38,285 nt of DNA. Origin: a virus. Where the stretch lies: positions 1 to 38,285 of the IMG/VR virus record IMGVR_UViG_3300027295_000063; one strand, 5' to 3'. Positions 23,719-33,000 of the stretch are shown here, piece after piece (position 1 is the first letter of the stretch; each line of letters starts with the position of its first letter). The notes below the pieces were generated by a model, which was not told the DNA's origin, did not search any database, and saw only the letters and a list, made by a program, of their open reading frames with translations. The translations under genes and the position numbers were made by a program.

Positions 23719-26700
23719 ATGACAGCTTGCTCAACAAATACGTGTGGGGTCGGTGGCTGGGGTGGTCCCCTGCCTGGAGATCCGGACAACAACTCTGTCC
23801 TGACGGCAACTCCCGCTTTTGGCGGGATTGATGTGTCTTGGTCTTACCCTGCAGTCAATCCTTTTGCAGTGGCTCACACCCTGTTGTTCAGGGGTTTGAC
23901 CGATGACTTTAATTCTGCTTTGCAGATTGCCGTGGTATCGGGAAGCCAATACTACGACAAGACAGAAAACAATCAGCTGATCGAGTATTTCTACTGGATC
24001 AAGATTGTTTCTGTGAATGGGACTGTGGGTGAATTGATTGGCCCAGCTTCTGCTGTTGCCAGACCAACCATCGATCAGATGATCGAATTGTTGAGTGGCA
24101 GGATCAATGCAGGTGTTTTGGCTCAGGCTTTGAGAACAGACATCGACCGTATTCAGTTGGTCAGTGCTGAGCTGCAAGCGGAAATTGACAGTCGTGACTT
24201 AGCCAACGCTGCAAACAACCAGCTGTTGGCTGAGATGCAGGCAGAGATCAATGCTAGCTTAGGCATCATCACTGACGAGATCACCGGTCGCCAGGAAGGC
24301 GAGTCAGCACTGTTGGCAGAAGTCAATGCAGCGGCAGCAGCCATCGCTCTGGAGTCTACGACCCGAGCAGCGGCAATCCAGAACGAAGCAGATGCAAGAG
24401 CAACGGCTCTTTTGAATGAGGCTTCTGCCAGGTCTTCTGGTTTGTCTGCTTTGCAGACTCAGATCAACACGCTTCAGGCTGCGTCTTCTGGAGACTTTTC
24501 AGAGCTGCTGTCTGTGCTGCAGACAGAGCAGACAGCACGTATTGCTGGAGATCTTGCTGAATCGACATCCAGAGAGACTCTGGCTGTTCAGTTGCGTGGC
24601 GACTATCTAGGAAACAACCCAGCCGAGTTGTCGACAGGTTTGTTGTTTGCTGAGCGCCAGGCTCGCATCGCGGCAGATGAAGTGGTGGTGAGTTCAATCA
24701 CTGCGCTGAGTGCCACGGTCAGCACCAACGCTGCTGCACTGACTACGGAATCGACTACTCGAGCCAACGCTGATACGGCGCTTTCGAACCAGTTCACTAC
24801 TCTGAGTGCACAGGTCAACAACGCTACGACTGGTCTGCCTGCCACTCGAGCTACGCTGCTGAACAGCTACTACACCAAAACAGCGACCGACTCTGCGATC
24901 TCTGCTGCCACATTGAACTTGGTTTCCAGCACTGGTTTGGCTACGGTTCTGGCCAGCTATCCGACCACAGCTTCGTTGACCCAGAACTACTACACCAAGT
25001 CTGCGACCGATGCTGCCATCAGCAGTGCAACGACAACGCTGACAAGCACCTTCAATACAAGCCTTGGTTTGTATGTGCCAACGGCGACACTGACGAACAA
25101 CTACTACACGAAGACGGCAACGGATCTGGCTATCTCGACAGCCTCGACTACGTTGTCTTCCGCGTTTGATGTGAAGCTTGGGCTGTACACGCCGACGGCA
25201 ACGCTGACGAACCTGTACTACACCAAGACTCAGGCCGACAGTGCGATCAGTGCAGCAACCCAGAACCTTGTTTCGACAACTGCTCTGAACACTGCGTTGA
25301 CGGGCTACACGACAACTGCTGTTCTCAACACCAACTACTACACCAAGACTGCTGCAAACAGTGCGATCTCTGCAGCTGTTCAGAACTTGGTTTCGACTAC
25401 GGCGTTGAACACTGCGCTCAGCAGCTATCCAACGACTGCCACGCTGACCACGAACTACTACACCAAGACGGCTGTAGATTCAGCGATCAGCTCTGCGACT
25501 CAGAGCCTGGTCTCGAACGCCGGTTTGGCAACCACGCTGGCTGCGTACCCTACGACAGCGACGCTGACCAACAGCTACTTCACCCAGGCGCAGACCAACT
25601 CTGCGATCAGTCTGGCAACCCAGAACCTGGTGTCGAACACAGGACTGGCTACGACTTTGGGCGGGTATGTCACCAACGCCACGTTGACGACGAACCACTA
25701 CACAAAGACCCAGACCGATTCTGCGATCAGCAGTGCGACAACTACCTTGGTGTCGAACGCTGGCTTAAACACAGCCTTGGGTGCGTACACGACAACCTCT
25801 GCGCTGCAGACAAACTACTACACCAAGGCCCAAGCCAACACAGCAATCAGTGCTGCGATCACGACTTCCCAAACAACGCTGAACGGGAACATCGCTTCGG
25901 CTCAGTCCACGCTGCAGACCAACATCAACACGGTCGATGGCAAGGTCACTTCGATCGGTGCTCGATACACAGCGGTGGTGTCAGCCAACGGTTTGGTTGG
26001 TGGCTTCGGGGTCTACAACAACGGCACCGTGATTCAGGCTGGTTTTGATGTCAATGAGTTCTGGGTAGGCTCAAGCCAATCGAACAAGCGCAAGCCGTTC
26101 ATCATCAGTGATGGCATCACCTACATCGATGACGCTGCGATCAACAAGCTGACCTTCACCAAGCTGCGGGATGAGTCTGGCTCTGTGCTGATCGAGAACG
26201 GCAAGATCAAAGCCAACTACTTGCAGGTTACTTCGATCAGCGGAGGTAACTACACTGGGTACGCTTGGCCTTCCAGCGGCACAGGCTTTCATCTTGGTCC
26301 TAGTGGTTTGCTATTGGGCAGGTACTCTGCAACCGATCCGACCAGCGGGTACTTCCAGTTCGACACCGCCACCAAAGCCATTTACATGAATGGTATGAGT
26401 ATTGTGAACGGCCAGATTGCTTTCTCTGGCACGGTGATCAATACCGACAACATCAACAACGAGTCGGTCAACATCTTCAAGTTGGCTCGTGGTGCTGCGC
26501 TTCCGGATTACGTACGTACCTACAAAGGAGGCTCAACTCCTGGAGTGACTGTCAATGGTTGGTTGCCTTTGCAGTTGGATGCAGCAGCTTTGAACAACAA
26601 ATTAGGTGCGGTTGATTACGACGCCTATCGTATTTTGTTACCTGCAGGCACTTACTTTTACGAGCTGTCAGTCCCAGTAAAGTGTGATGGTAGTGATACC

Positions 26701-27051
26701 AATGATGCTGCTTACACTGCCATCCTAGTAAATCCGCCAGGAACATCTGCTGGTTCTACGCAAACTGTGTGCGGTGAGGTAAATGTGGGAGGATGGAAAG
26801 ACCCTCAGTATGTGTACACATGCTGGGAGGAATACACCCCAACAAACTTTACTGTCCTCAGTACTGCAGGCGTAAACGTATTAGGTGACTGGCAAACTGG
26901 AACTATTTTTGGTGTCGGTCGATTTACAGTCAACGGGTCGACTTACATTTCTGCTGCTGTAAAAACTACGGACGGCGGTCCTGCACTTCGAGTTGTGGCT
27001 CGAAACGGGTATTCGACTACGATTCTTCGTATCTGGCGTGACGCTACATAA
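23719..27051 (+). CDS. gpJ-like tail fibre / host-specificity protein with tandem repeats
   Basis: 1,110 residues, ATG 23719 with CGGAG eight bases before it. The N-terminus has C4 and C9, then a fibronectin III-like domain (about 28-112: GGIDVSWSYPAVNPFAVAHT, YDKTEN, YFYWIKIVSVNG). Helical segments follow to about residue 380. Residues 382-714 hold nine repeats of about 40 residues starting N-x-YYTK. About 740-860 resemble the gpJ C-terminal (DUF1983-like) part: RYTAVVSANGLVGGFGVYNN, AGFDVNEFWV, then INKLTFTKLR. A beta-rich tip of about 200 residues probably binds the receptor. The central fibre form is known from lambda; here it is in an N4-type genome, where it should sit on the tail appendage. 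The tip differs in composition and may be the variable part. Confidence 0.75.
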   Translation: MTACSTNTCGVGGWGGPLPGDPDNNSVLTATPAFGGIDVSWSYPAVNPFAVAHTLLFRGLTDDFNSALQIAVVSGSQYYDKTENNQLIEYFYWIKIVSVNGTVGELIGPASAVARPTIDQMIELLSGRINAGVLAQALRTDIDRIQLVSAELQAEIDSRDLANAANNQLLAEMQAEINASLGIITDEITGRQEGESALLAEVNAAAAAIALESTTRAAAIQNEADARATALLNEASARSSGLSALQTQINTLQAASSGDFSELLSVLQTEQTARIAGDLAESTSRETLAVQLRGDYLGNNPAELSTGLLFAERQARIAADEVVVSSITALSATVSTNAAALTTESTTRANADTALSNQFTTLSAQVNNATTGLPATRATLLNSYYTKTATDSAISAATLNLVSSTGLATVLASYPTTASLTQNYYTKSATDAAISSATTTLTSTFNTSLGLYVPTATLTNNYYTKTATDLAISTASTTLSSAFDVKLGLYTPTATLTNLYYTKTQADSAISAATQNLVSTTALNTALTGYTTTAVLNTNYYTKTAANSAISAAVQNLVSTTALNTALSSYPTTATLTTNYYTKTAVDSAISSATQSLVSNAGLATTLAAYPTTATLTNSYFTQAQTNSAISLATQNLVSNTGLATTLGGYVTNATLTTNHYTKTQTDSAISSATTTLVSNAGLNTALGAYTTTSALQTNYYTKAQANTAISAAITTSQTTLNGNIASAQSTLQTNINTVDGKVTSIGARYTAVVSANGLVGGFGVYNNGTVIQAGFDVNEFWVGSSQSNKRKPFIISDGITYIDDAAINKLTFTKLRDESGSVLIENGKIKANYLQVTSISGGNYTGYAWPSSGTGFHLGPSGLLLGRYSATDPTSGYFQFDTATKAIYMNGMSIVNGQIAFSGTVINTDNINNESVNIFKLARGAALPDYVRTYKGGSTPGVTVNGWLPLQLDAAALNNKLGAVDYDAYRILLPAGTYFYELSVPVKCDGSDTNDAAYTAILVNPPGTSAGSTQTVCGEVNVGGWKDPQYVYTCWEEYTPTNFTVLSTAGVNVLGDWQTGTIFGVGRFTVNGSTYISAAVKTTDGGPALRVVARNGYSTTILRIWRDAT
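24862..25860 (+). repeat. nine tandem repeats of about 120 bp in fibre gene
   Basis: Each unit encodes 38-40 residues beginning N-x-Y-[YF]-T-[KQ], then ...AIS.AT..LVS...L.T.L..Y.TTA.L. The second and third units are slightly different, with TSTFNTSLGLYVP and SSAFDVKLGLYTP. Units are diverged but in register at DNA level (for example CTACTACACCAAGAC recurs). They probably form a trimeric helical or beta shaft; copy number could change by recombination. Confidence 0.85.
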
Positions 27052-27060
27052 GGACTTGCA

Positions 27061-27486
27061 ATGTTTTCAATCTACGATTTGTTTACGGGAGAGATCAAAA
27101 GGGTCTCTGAAACAGCCAACCCAAGCCACGGAGAAGGCTTTGTTGAGGGGGAATACAGTTCAGCAACGCACTACGTCAAAAAAGGTGTGGTGCTTGAATT
27201 GCCTGCAAAGCTTGCCAATGAGCCTGTCTTTGACTACTTACTAGAACGATGGGTAGAGGTTGCAAACTTGGACACCCGCAGATTGTTGATGCAGCGGGGG
27301 AAGCTCTTGTCTGATTCCGACTGGACTCAGATGCCAGATGTCAATTTGGCAAACAAAGCAGAGTGGGCTGCATACAGGCAAGCCTTGAGAGACATGACGT
27401 TGCAGCCTGGCTACCCAGTGAACGTGGTTTGGCCTGTCAAGCCTGAACCAATAAGGTCTCAGGTCTTTGATGTGGGGAGCATGTAA
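27061..27486 (+). CDS. tail fibre assembly chaperone-like protein (Phage_tail_APC type)
   Basis: 141 residues, nine bases after the fibre gene. The C-terminal part is typical of the family that follows fibre genes: LLSDSDWTQMPDVNL, EWAAYRQALRDM, QPGYPVNVVWPVKP (about residues 85-131). These proteins are small, soluble and thought to help fold or attach the fibre encoded just before them. The N-terminal 60 residues (MFSIYDLFTGEIKRV, then a turn-rich strand region) may bind the fibre. Its stop overlaps the next ATG (TAATG). Confidence 0.75.
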   Translation: MFSIYDLFTGEIKRVSETANPSHGEGFVEGEYSSATHYVKKGVVLELPAKLANEPVFDYLLERWVEVANLDTRRLLMQRGKLLSDSDWTQMPDVNLANKAEWAAYRQALRDMTLQPGYPVNVVWPVKPEPIRSQVFDVGSM

Positions 27487-27956
27487 TGTACTCGTTTGAA
27501 AAACAAGACCTGAATGGCTTTGTAATACATAAGTCTTACCAGCAGATGGGTGACAAACACCACAAGAGGTTTGGGGTTGGTGTAACTCCTTTGAACCAAG
27601 GCACCTTGAACGTGTATATCCAAGGACAGTTCAAACTCAAATGTGCTGGCTTTGAGCAAGTGCTCAATGCTGGCCAGACAAGTTTGGAAGTTGCTTTGGA
27701 AACTTATCCTGCAGGTCAGGTGTTTGAAGAAGAGGTGCTGAGTGATACTGGCACCCGCTTTTGCATTGGTTGCAAGCAAAAGGGAACTTGGTACAGAGCC
27801 AAGATTGATGTGACACCAGAAACCCCTGTGACAGGTCCAGGCTTGATGGTGGTTTTGTCTGGGGAAATCGGGGGACAAGGTGTTGGAAGCTGCTTTGTCT
27901 TGAATGAAAACGAAGTGGGTATTGGCACTGGCACGGTAATTCGCTGCTGGGTATAA
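27486..27956 (+). CDS. hypothetical protein following fibre chaperone
   Basis: 156 residues, start coupled to the previous stop. Predicted mostly beta strand, with Gly-rich C-terminus (GLMVVLSGEIGGQGVGSCFV, then NEVGIGTGTVIRCWV). Four cysteines, no signal peptide and no membrane segment. The strand pattern fits a small adhesin or fibre-tip domain encoded separately, but I do not recognise a family. It ends the first fibre cluster; a 111-base non-coding gap follows. Confidence 0.6.
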   Translation: MYSFEKQDLNGFVIHKSYQQMGDKHHKRFGVGVTPLNQGTLNVYIQGQFKLKCAGFEQVLNAGQTSLEVALETYPAGQVFEEEVLSDTGTRFCIGCKQKGTWYRAKIDVTPETPVTGPGLMVVLSGEIGGQGVGSCFVLNENEVGIGTGTVIRCWV

Positions 27957-28067
27957 CCAAGTTTCCTATGGTCTAATACGGACCTATCAACGGATGTCTG
28001 ACTGAAGCAGGAACTTCCGACACGCAAATCTTGGATGCTATGCATCCATAGTCGGAGATCCTGCAAG
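27957..28067 (+). promoter_or_regulatory. intergenic region with 7-bp hairpin and TAATACG element
   Basis: The longest non-coding gap within the plus-strand right half. It contains TAATACG (27974-27980), flanked by GGTC and GACC, and a perfect hairpin TGGATGC-TAT-GCATCCA (28032-28048). CGGAG (28053-28057) precedes the next ATG. A 5-7 bp stem with a three-base loop is the general form of N4 vRNAP promoters, but here it lies before a tail gene. No T-run is present. It may be a promoter or a translational switch; unproven. Confidence 0.35.
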
Positions 28068-28403
28068 ATGACTGAACGAATCAAGCTGGTTCGAGGCGAT
28101 ACAGCTCCACAAATTCGCCTCACGCTGACTGATGAAGTCAGCACCACCCCCATCAATTTAACGGGCGCTACGGTCACTCTGCACTTCCGTGCAGTCGGTG
28201 CTGACACCGTGCTGTTCTCCCGTCCGGCATTCATCAACCAGGACATTGCTGCCACAGGTGTCTGTGTCATCTCCTGGGAAGAGGATGACTTGGATGTGGA
28301 GGCGGGTGATTACGAGGGCGAGATCGAGATCGTCAGGGCTGGTGGTGGCCGTGAAACGATCTACGACATCCTCAAGTTCCGAGTGCGAGAAGACTTCGCA
28401 TGA
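28068..28403 (+). CDS. BppU-like baseplate/tail N-terminal domain protein
   Basis: 111 residues from ATG 28068, with CGGAG ten bases before. An in-frame ATG at 28035 lies within the hairpin arm and has no ribosome binding site, so I rejected it. The sequence (IKLVRGDTAPQIRLTLTDE, PINLTGATVTLHFRAVG, DDLDVEAGDYEGEIEI) fits the small beta-sandwich domain at the start of BppU-type baseplate upper proteins, often encoded alone in podophages. Its stop overlaps the next ATG (ATGA), so the pair are coupled. It probably links tail parts. Confidence 0.65.
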   Translation: MTERIKLVRGDTAPQIRLTLTDEVSTTPINLTGATVTLHFRAVGADTVLFSRPAFINQDIAATGVCVISWEEDDLDVEAGDYEGEIEIVRAGGGRETIYDILKFRVREDFA

Positions 28404-29533
28404 GCTTTCGAGGGGTAGCCAATGCCGTCCGCGTCGCAGCCGTCAGGCTGAGCGCGGATGTTTCAGTTCGTCCTCTGAGTACCGTTCTGGTAGCTCGAGA
28501 CGAACGCATTGCTGCCTCTTACACCGCCAGCAACATCCTGGCTGGGATTGTCCCGGCACACACCCATGCAGCGATTTCCGTATCGGCCGCTCAGCTGGCC
28601 TACGACCTGGGCGTCTGGCTGACTCACCTGAGGTATCAAGACAGCTTTGGTGCCATGGACAAGGCACTGTTCTCGTTCTTCAAGACCAAGACTGAAAACC
28701 TGCAGCTGGCTGAGGATGTCACGGCCCAGTTCTACAAGAACCTCAGTGAAACCCTTGGCTTGACGGACAAGCAGATCTTCTTGGTCTTCAAGAAGCTGGT
28801 TGATGAGGCTGGTGTTGAAGAGCTGTACCAGATGCGTTTTGCACGCAGCCGCTTTGAGCAGGCTGGTGCCACGGATGCCTATCAGCACATCCTGAACAAA
28901 CAACCAAAAGAGACTGCCGGTGTACGAGATCTCCAAGGGTTTACCCTATACAAAGGCTTCAGTGAAGCCGGAGCAGTAGCTGAGAGCTCGCTCAGGGTTT
29001 TCACCAAGAACAACAACGACTTTGCAAGATTGCTTGATCAACGACAGAAAAGCTTTTCAAAGTCGCTCAAAGACTTTTTGAATGCTACTGATGACGTTGA
29101 CGGTGCTGCTTCAATCTTAGATGACCAGGAAATTCAGTTCATCAAACAGCGTACCGATCTTGGTTCGGTATCTGATTTGTTTGCGTTTGCAATGTCCTAC
29201 GTCCGTGCCTATGAGGACAGCTACAAAGCTCTGGACAAGATCATCTTTGGTTTTGGAAAGACGTTGCTCGAGACGAGCAGGTTTTCTGATTCAAAGAGCT
29301 TTGTATTCAGCAAGAAGCTGGCTGATTCATTTGGTTCAAGGGATGTGTTGGCCAAGGCAATGGCTCGACCTATAACCGATAATGCGCGTGCTGTGGATCT
29401 GAAGGCATTTGCCCTCAGTAAAGCACGAACGGATGCGGCCACATTGTCCGACAGTGGTTCGTTGAGAAGTCAAGGTTACTGTGATTTCTCTTACTTCTCA
29501 GAAGATTACGTCGGCACCTTCAGAACTTTCTAA
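28400..29533 (+). CDS. virion structural protein with repeated helical segments
   Basis: 377 residues. After a basic N-terminus (MSFRGVANAVRVAAVRLSAD), the protein is built from repeated amphipathic units of about 20 residues with the form F-x-K-x-L-x-D-x-(F/A) (for example SFSKSLKDFLNATD and FVFSKKLADSFGS). It ends GYCDFSYFSEDYVGTFRTF. This architecture and the EDYVG-x-x-R-x-F end are common in tail-associated structural proteins of podophages. No enzyme motif is seen. It lies between the BppU-like gene and a small tail protein. The precise position in the virion is unknown. Confidence 0.6.
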   Translation: MSFRGVANAVRVAAVRLSADVSVRPLSTVLVARDERIAASYTASNILAGIVPAHTHAAISVSAAQLAYDLGVWLTHLRYQDSFGAMDKALFSFFKTKTENLQLAEDVTAQFYKNLSETLGLTDKQIFLVFKKLVDEAGVEELYQMRFARSRFEQAGATDAYQHILNKQPKETAGVRDLQGFTLYKGFSEAGAVAESSLRVFTKNNNDFARLLDQRQKSFSKSLKDFLNATDDVDGAASILDDQEIQFIKQRTDLGSVSDLFAFAMSYVRAYEDSYKALDKIIFGFGKTLLETSRFSDSKSFVFSKKLADSFGSRDVLAKAMARPITDNARAVDLKAFALSKARTDAATLSDSGSLRSQGYCDFSYFSEDYVGTFRTF

Positions 29534-29545
29534 AAGGAAAACATC

Positions 29546-30004
29546 ATGATCAATGACAACCTCAAACTCTCTGGTGCCTTGAGCATCGTTTTGACTGACA
29601 AGGACGGCAACGTCAAGGATTCCCGCGAGGTGAAAAACCTGGTGGTGAATGCTGGCTTGGCCTACATCATCAGCCGCATGGTTGGTACAGCCAAAGCTGT
29701 GGTGAGCCACATGGCTCTTGGTGCTGGTACGAGTGCTGCAGCGGCTTCTCAGACCGATTTGGTGTCGATGCTGGGCTCCCGTGAGCCATTGGACAGCACC
29801 ACGATCACAGGCACCAACCTGGAGAAGGTCCAGTACATCTCGACCTTTGAACCAGGTGATGCCACAGGTGCTGTGACTGAAGCAGGTTTGTTTAACGCTG
29901 CTTCGGGTGGCGACATGCTGTGCCGCACGGTGTTCCCTGTCGTGAACAAGGCTGCTGACGATCAAATGGCCATCACTTGGACCATCACTCTGAGCGCTAT
30001 TTAA
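29546..30004 (+). CDS. small tail-associated structural protein
   Basis: 152 residues, with AAAAGGAAAAC before the ATG. Residues 1-45 (LKLSGALSIVLTDKDGNVKD, then REVKNLVVNAGLAYIISRMV) match the start of a common phage family found just before fibre genes: beta strand, 'KNLVVNAG', then HMALGAGTSAA. The rest is beta-rich. Such proteins are thought to be part of the tail tip or fibre adaptor, but the family function is not established. It directly precedes the second fibre gene. Confidence 0.6.
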   Translation: MINDNLKLSGALSIVLTDKDGNVKDSREVKNLVVNAGLAYIISRMVGTAKAVVSHMALGAGTSAAAASQTDLVSMLGSREPLDSTTITGTNLEKVQYISTFEPGDATGAVTEAGLFNAASGGDMLCRTVFPVVNKAADDQMAITWTITLSAI

Positions 30005-30016
30005 TAAGGAGCTCAA

Positions 30017-33000
30017 ATGGTGGCGATTACTCTTCGCGCCGACCTTACTCGTGGTCTGACTAACGAGGAGATCGACGCCAATATGACAAACCTCAAGGCG
30101 GCAGCGGAAGCTGCTGCTTTGACGGCTTCTTGGGCAGGTGTCACTGGCAAGCCAGCAACGCTGGCTGGCTATGGCATTACTGATGCTCAGCCTGTCGATG
30201 CTGATCTGACTGCCATTGCAGCCCTTGCTGGTACGTCTGGCTTTTTGAAGAAGACTGCCGCCAACACTTGGGCTTTGGATACCAGTACCTATTTGACTGG
30301 CATCACATCAGGTCAGGTGACTACGGCTCTGGGCTTTACCCCGTACAACGCTACGAACCCGAACGGGTACATCACAAGCAGCGCCAGCATCTCCGGCACG
30401 TCGGCTGCGGTGAACTACACAGACACTAGAACGATTTCTCCCTCATCGCATGGAGCAAACAGGCTCACGTTTGGCTTCACAAGCTGGAGCAACAACAACA
30501 CTTCGCCTTGGGCTGACTACCTGCATCTGCGCGGCTACACGGACGCCACGGGTGGAAGTGACAACCTGCTGATGTTCCGCAAGGATGGGCTTGGCATTCG
30601 CGTATGGCAGCAATCCTTTGGCTCCGCAACGGCCTACTCCACGTTTAAAGATGTTGCGTGGACTGATGGCACGAACGCCTCCGGTACGTGGGGTATCAAC
30701 GTCACCGGCTCGGCGGCCACACTGACCACGGGCCGCACTATCGCTATGACTGGCGATGTGACCTACACCAGCGGCAGCTTCAATGGCTCAGCGAACGTCA
30801 CAGGTACTGCAACGCTGGCAGCATCTGGGGTCACAGCAGGAACCTACGGCAGCTCGACAAACATTCCTCAGTTGACTGTTGATGCAAAAGGCCGAGTAAC
30901 TGCGGTTTCCAACGTCGCAGTCAGCATCCCATCGGGATCGCTGACATTTACTGGAGACGTTACTGGCACGGGCACCACTGGTTCAAGTACAGCCTTGACT
31001 CTGGCGAACTCTGGAGTGACCGCAGGAACCTACACCAAGGTGACGGTCGATGCCAAAGGCCGGGTGACCACTGGTGCTGCTCTTGCGGCTGGCGATGTGC
31101 CCACCCTGAACCAGAGCACCACCGGTAATGCAGGGAGCGTTACCAACGGTGTTTACACAACTGGTGAACAAACAATTACTGCCCGCAAGATCTTTTCTAC
31201 GACCAACAGTGCTATTGCAAGTGCAAGTGGAGATCTTTCAACCTTAGAAGTACGCTCTACCAGCACCGGGGCGGCTTTTATGGCCTTCCATCGCCCCACT
31301 CTTTATGCGGCTTACTTTGGCCTCGACAGTGACAACGTGTGGAAGGTGGGCGGCTGGTCGATGGGGGCCAACTCTTACCCGATTCTCCACTCCAACAACT
31401 ACAACACCTACGCACCAACGCTGACAGGCACAGGTGCATCTGGTACATGGAGCATCAACGTCACCGGAAATGCTGGGTCGGCGACGACTGCTGCGAGAGC
31501 AAGCGCAACCACTGTTCCTGCATCAACTGCTTTTACTAAATGGTTGTTTGCTACCACGAGCACTTCTGGGACTCTGGACTGGAACCACGTATCCAATACA
31601 AACCCTGGGGTTGGGGAAACGCTTCTGCTTGGGACGGCTACTAACGGACCTGGCGGAAGCAATTATTACCACCCATTCAACATTGAGTATTCAGGAATCA
31701 GTGGTGTCGGTAACGTCACTCAGATGGCGGTCGCTTACGGCAACGTCGGCAATGAGTTGTACATGCGTGGCCGATTTGGCGGCACATGGACGGGGTGGTC
31801 TCGGTATCTGAATAGCAGCAACTACAACTCGTACAGCCCAACTCTTACCGGCACTGGTGCTTCGGGGACTTGGGGTATCTCAGTCAGTGGAAGCGCTGGC
31901 TCAGTCTCTGGCGGTGCGGTAAGCGCAAGCTCCGTTTACAACTCGGGCATGTGGTACACATTCCCGGACGCCAATCGAGACGCCAACAACGCCGTCTGGT
32001 CTCCAAGCGCCGTTACTCGTGGCGTGGCTTACTTCTTTGGCACCGCATCGAGCGTCGGCACAGGTGGCAACTACGCCGGTGTGATGCAGTTCAACCCTTG
32101 GATTGGTACAACAGCAAGCACCGGTGATGCTTCATATCAACTGGCTTTTGGTAGCACAGCGGCCAACGGCGGGGGCGTGCCTCAACTCAGGATTCGCAAG
32201 GGTATCGACACCACCTGGAACAGCTGGTACGACCTTCTGACATCGGCCAACTACAGCACCTACGCACTGCCATTGACTGGCGGCGCTCTCAGTGGGGTGC
32301 TTACCATCAACAGCACCAGCGATAATCAGTTGCTGCTCCAGTCTACGGACTCGTGGACTGGTATTGGTTTCAATGACTCGGCTGTTTTAAACACAGAATA
32401 CATCTGGCACAACGGAACTAATGGTACGTTTGCGATTGGTGGAGGTGGCGCAAACGTCGCTGGTAAGAAGTTGCACGTTCATGGCGGCATGACAGTTGGA
32501 GCAGGATACGCCACAACTGGCAATCCGACCAACGGCTTGAACGTCGAAGGTGCGATTCAGCAAGCTGGCAATCAAGTCCTTCACGCTGGCAACCACACAA
32601 GCTACAGCCCATCTCTCACTGGTACTGGTGCAAGCGGGTCTTGGGGCATAAGCGTCACTGGTTCTGCTGCGACACTGACCACAGCTCGCACGATCAACGG
32701 CGTGAGCTTCAACGGCAGTGCCAACATCACAGTCGCCGATTCGACCAAGCTGCCTCTTGCTGGTGGAACGCTGACAGGCGCTCTCACGATCCAGTCAGCA
32801 GCACCGATCCTGAACTTCTTCGAGAGCGATCAGACTCTCCCCGCTGGTCGTCGCCGATTTGTGCAGGACGGAAACGCGTTCTCACTGCGCCGGAATACTG
32901 CGGCAGGTGGCGATTTTTCCACCGAGGTTTACGACCTCAACGTGGATGCCTCCGGGAACTTCACTGCACTCGGCAACGTCACAGCCTACTCCGATGAGCG

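Noticed and set aside
23655-23792. N-terminal extension of ThyX to 23792
   Set aside because: It overlaps the divergent fibre gene, is Pro-rich and not ThyX-like; ATG 23654 has a ribosome binding site and family-like start.
24862-25860. Regular 120-bp repeats considered as a CRISPR array
   Set aside because: The repeats are in frame within one fibre gene, diverged, and have no short palindromic repeat with unique spacers.
27974-27980. TAATACG read as a T7-type promoter
   Set aside because: Only seven bases match; the rest of the T7 consensus (CTCACTATAGGG) is absent. Kept only as part of a note on the gap.
28035-28070. Upstream ATG as start of the BppU-like gene
   Set aside because: It lies within the hairpin, has no ribosome binding site, and adds MLCIHSRRSCK, unlike the family start; ATG 28068 has CGGAG in place.
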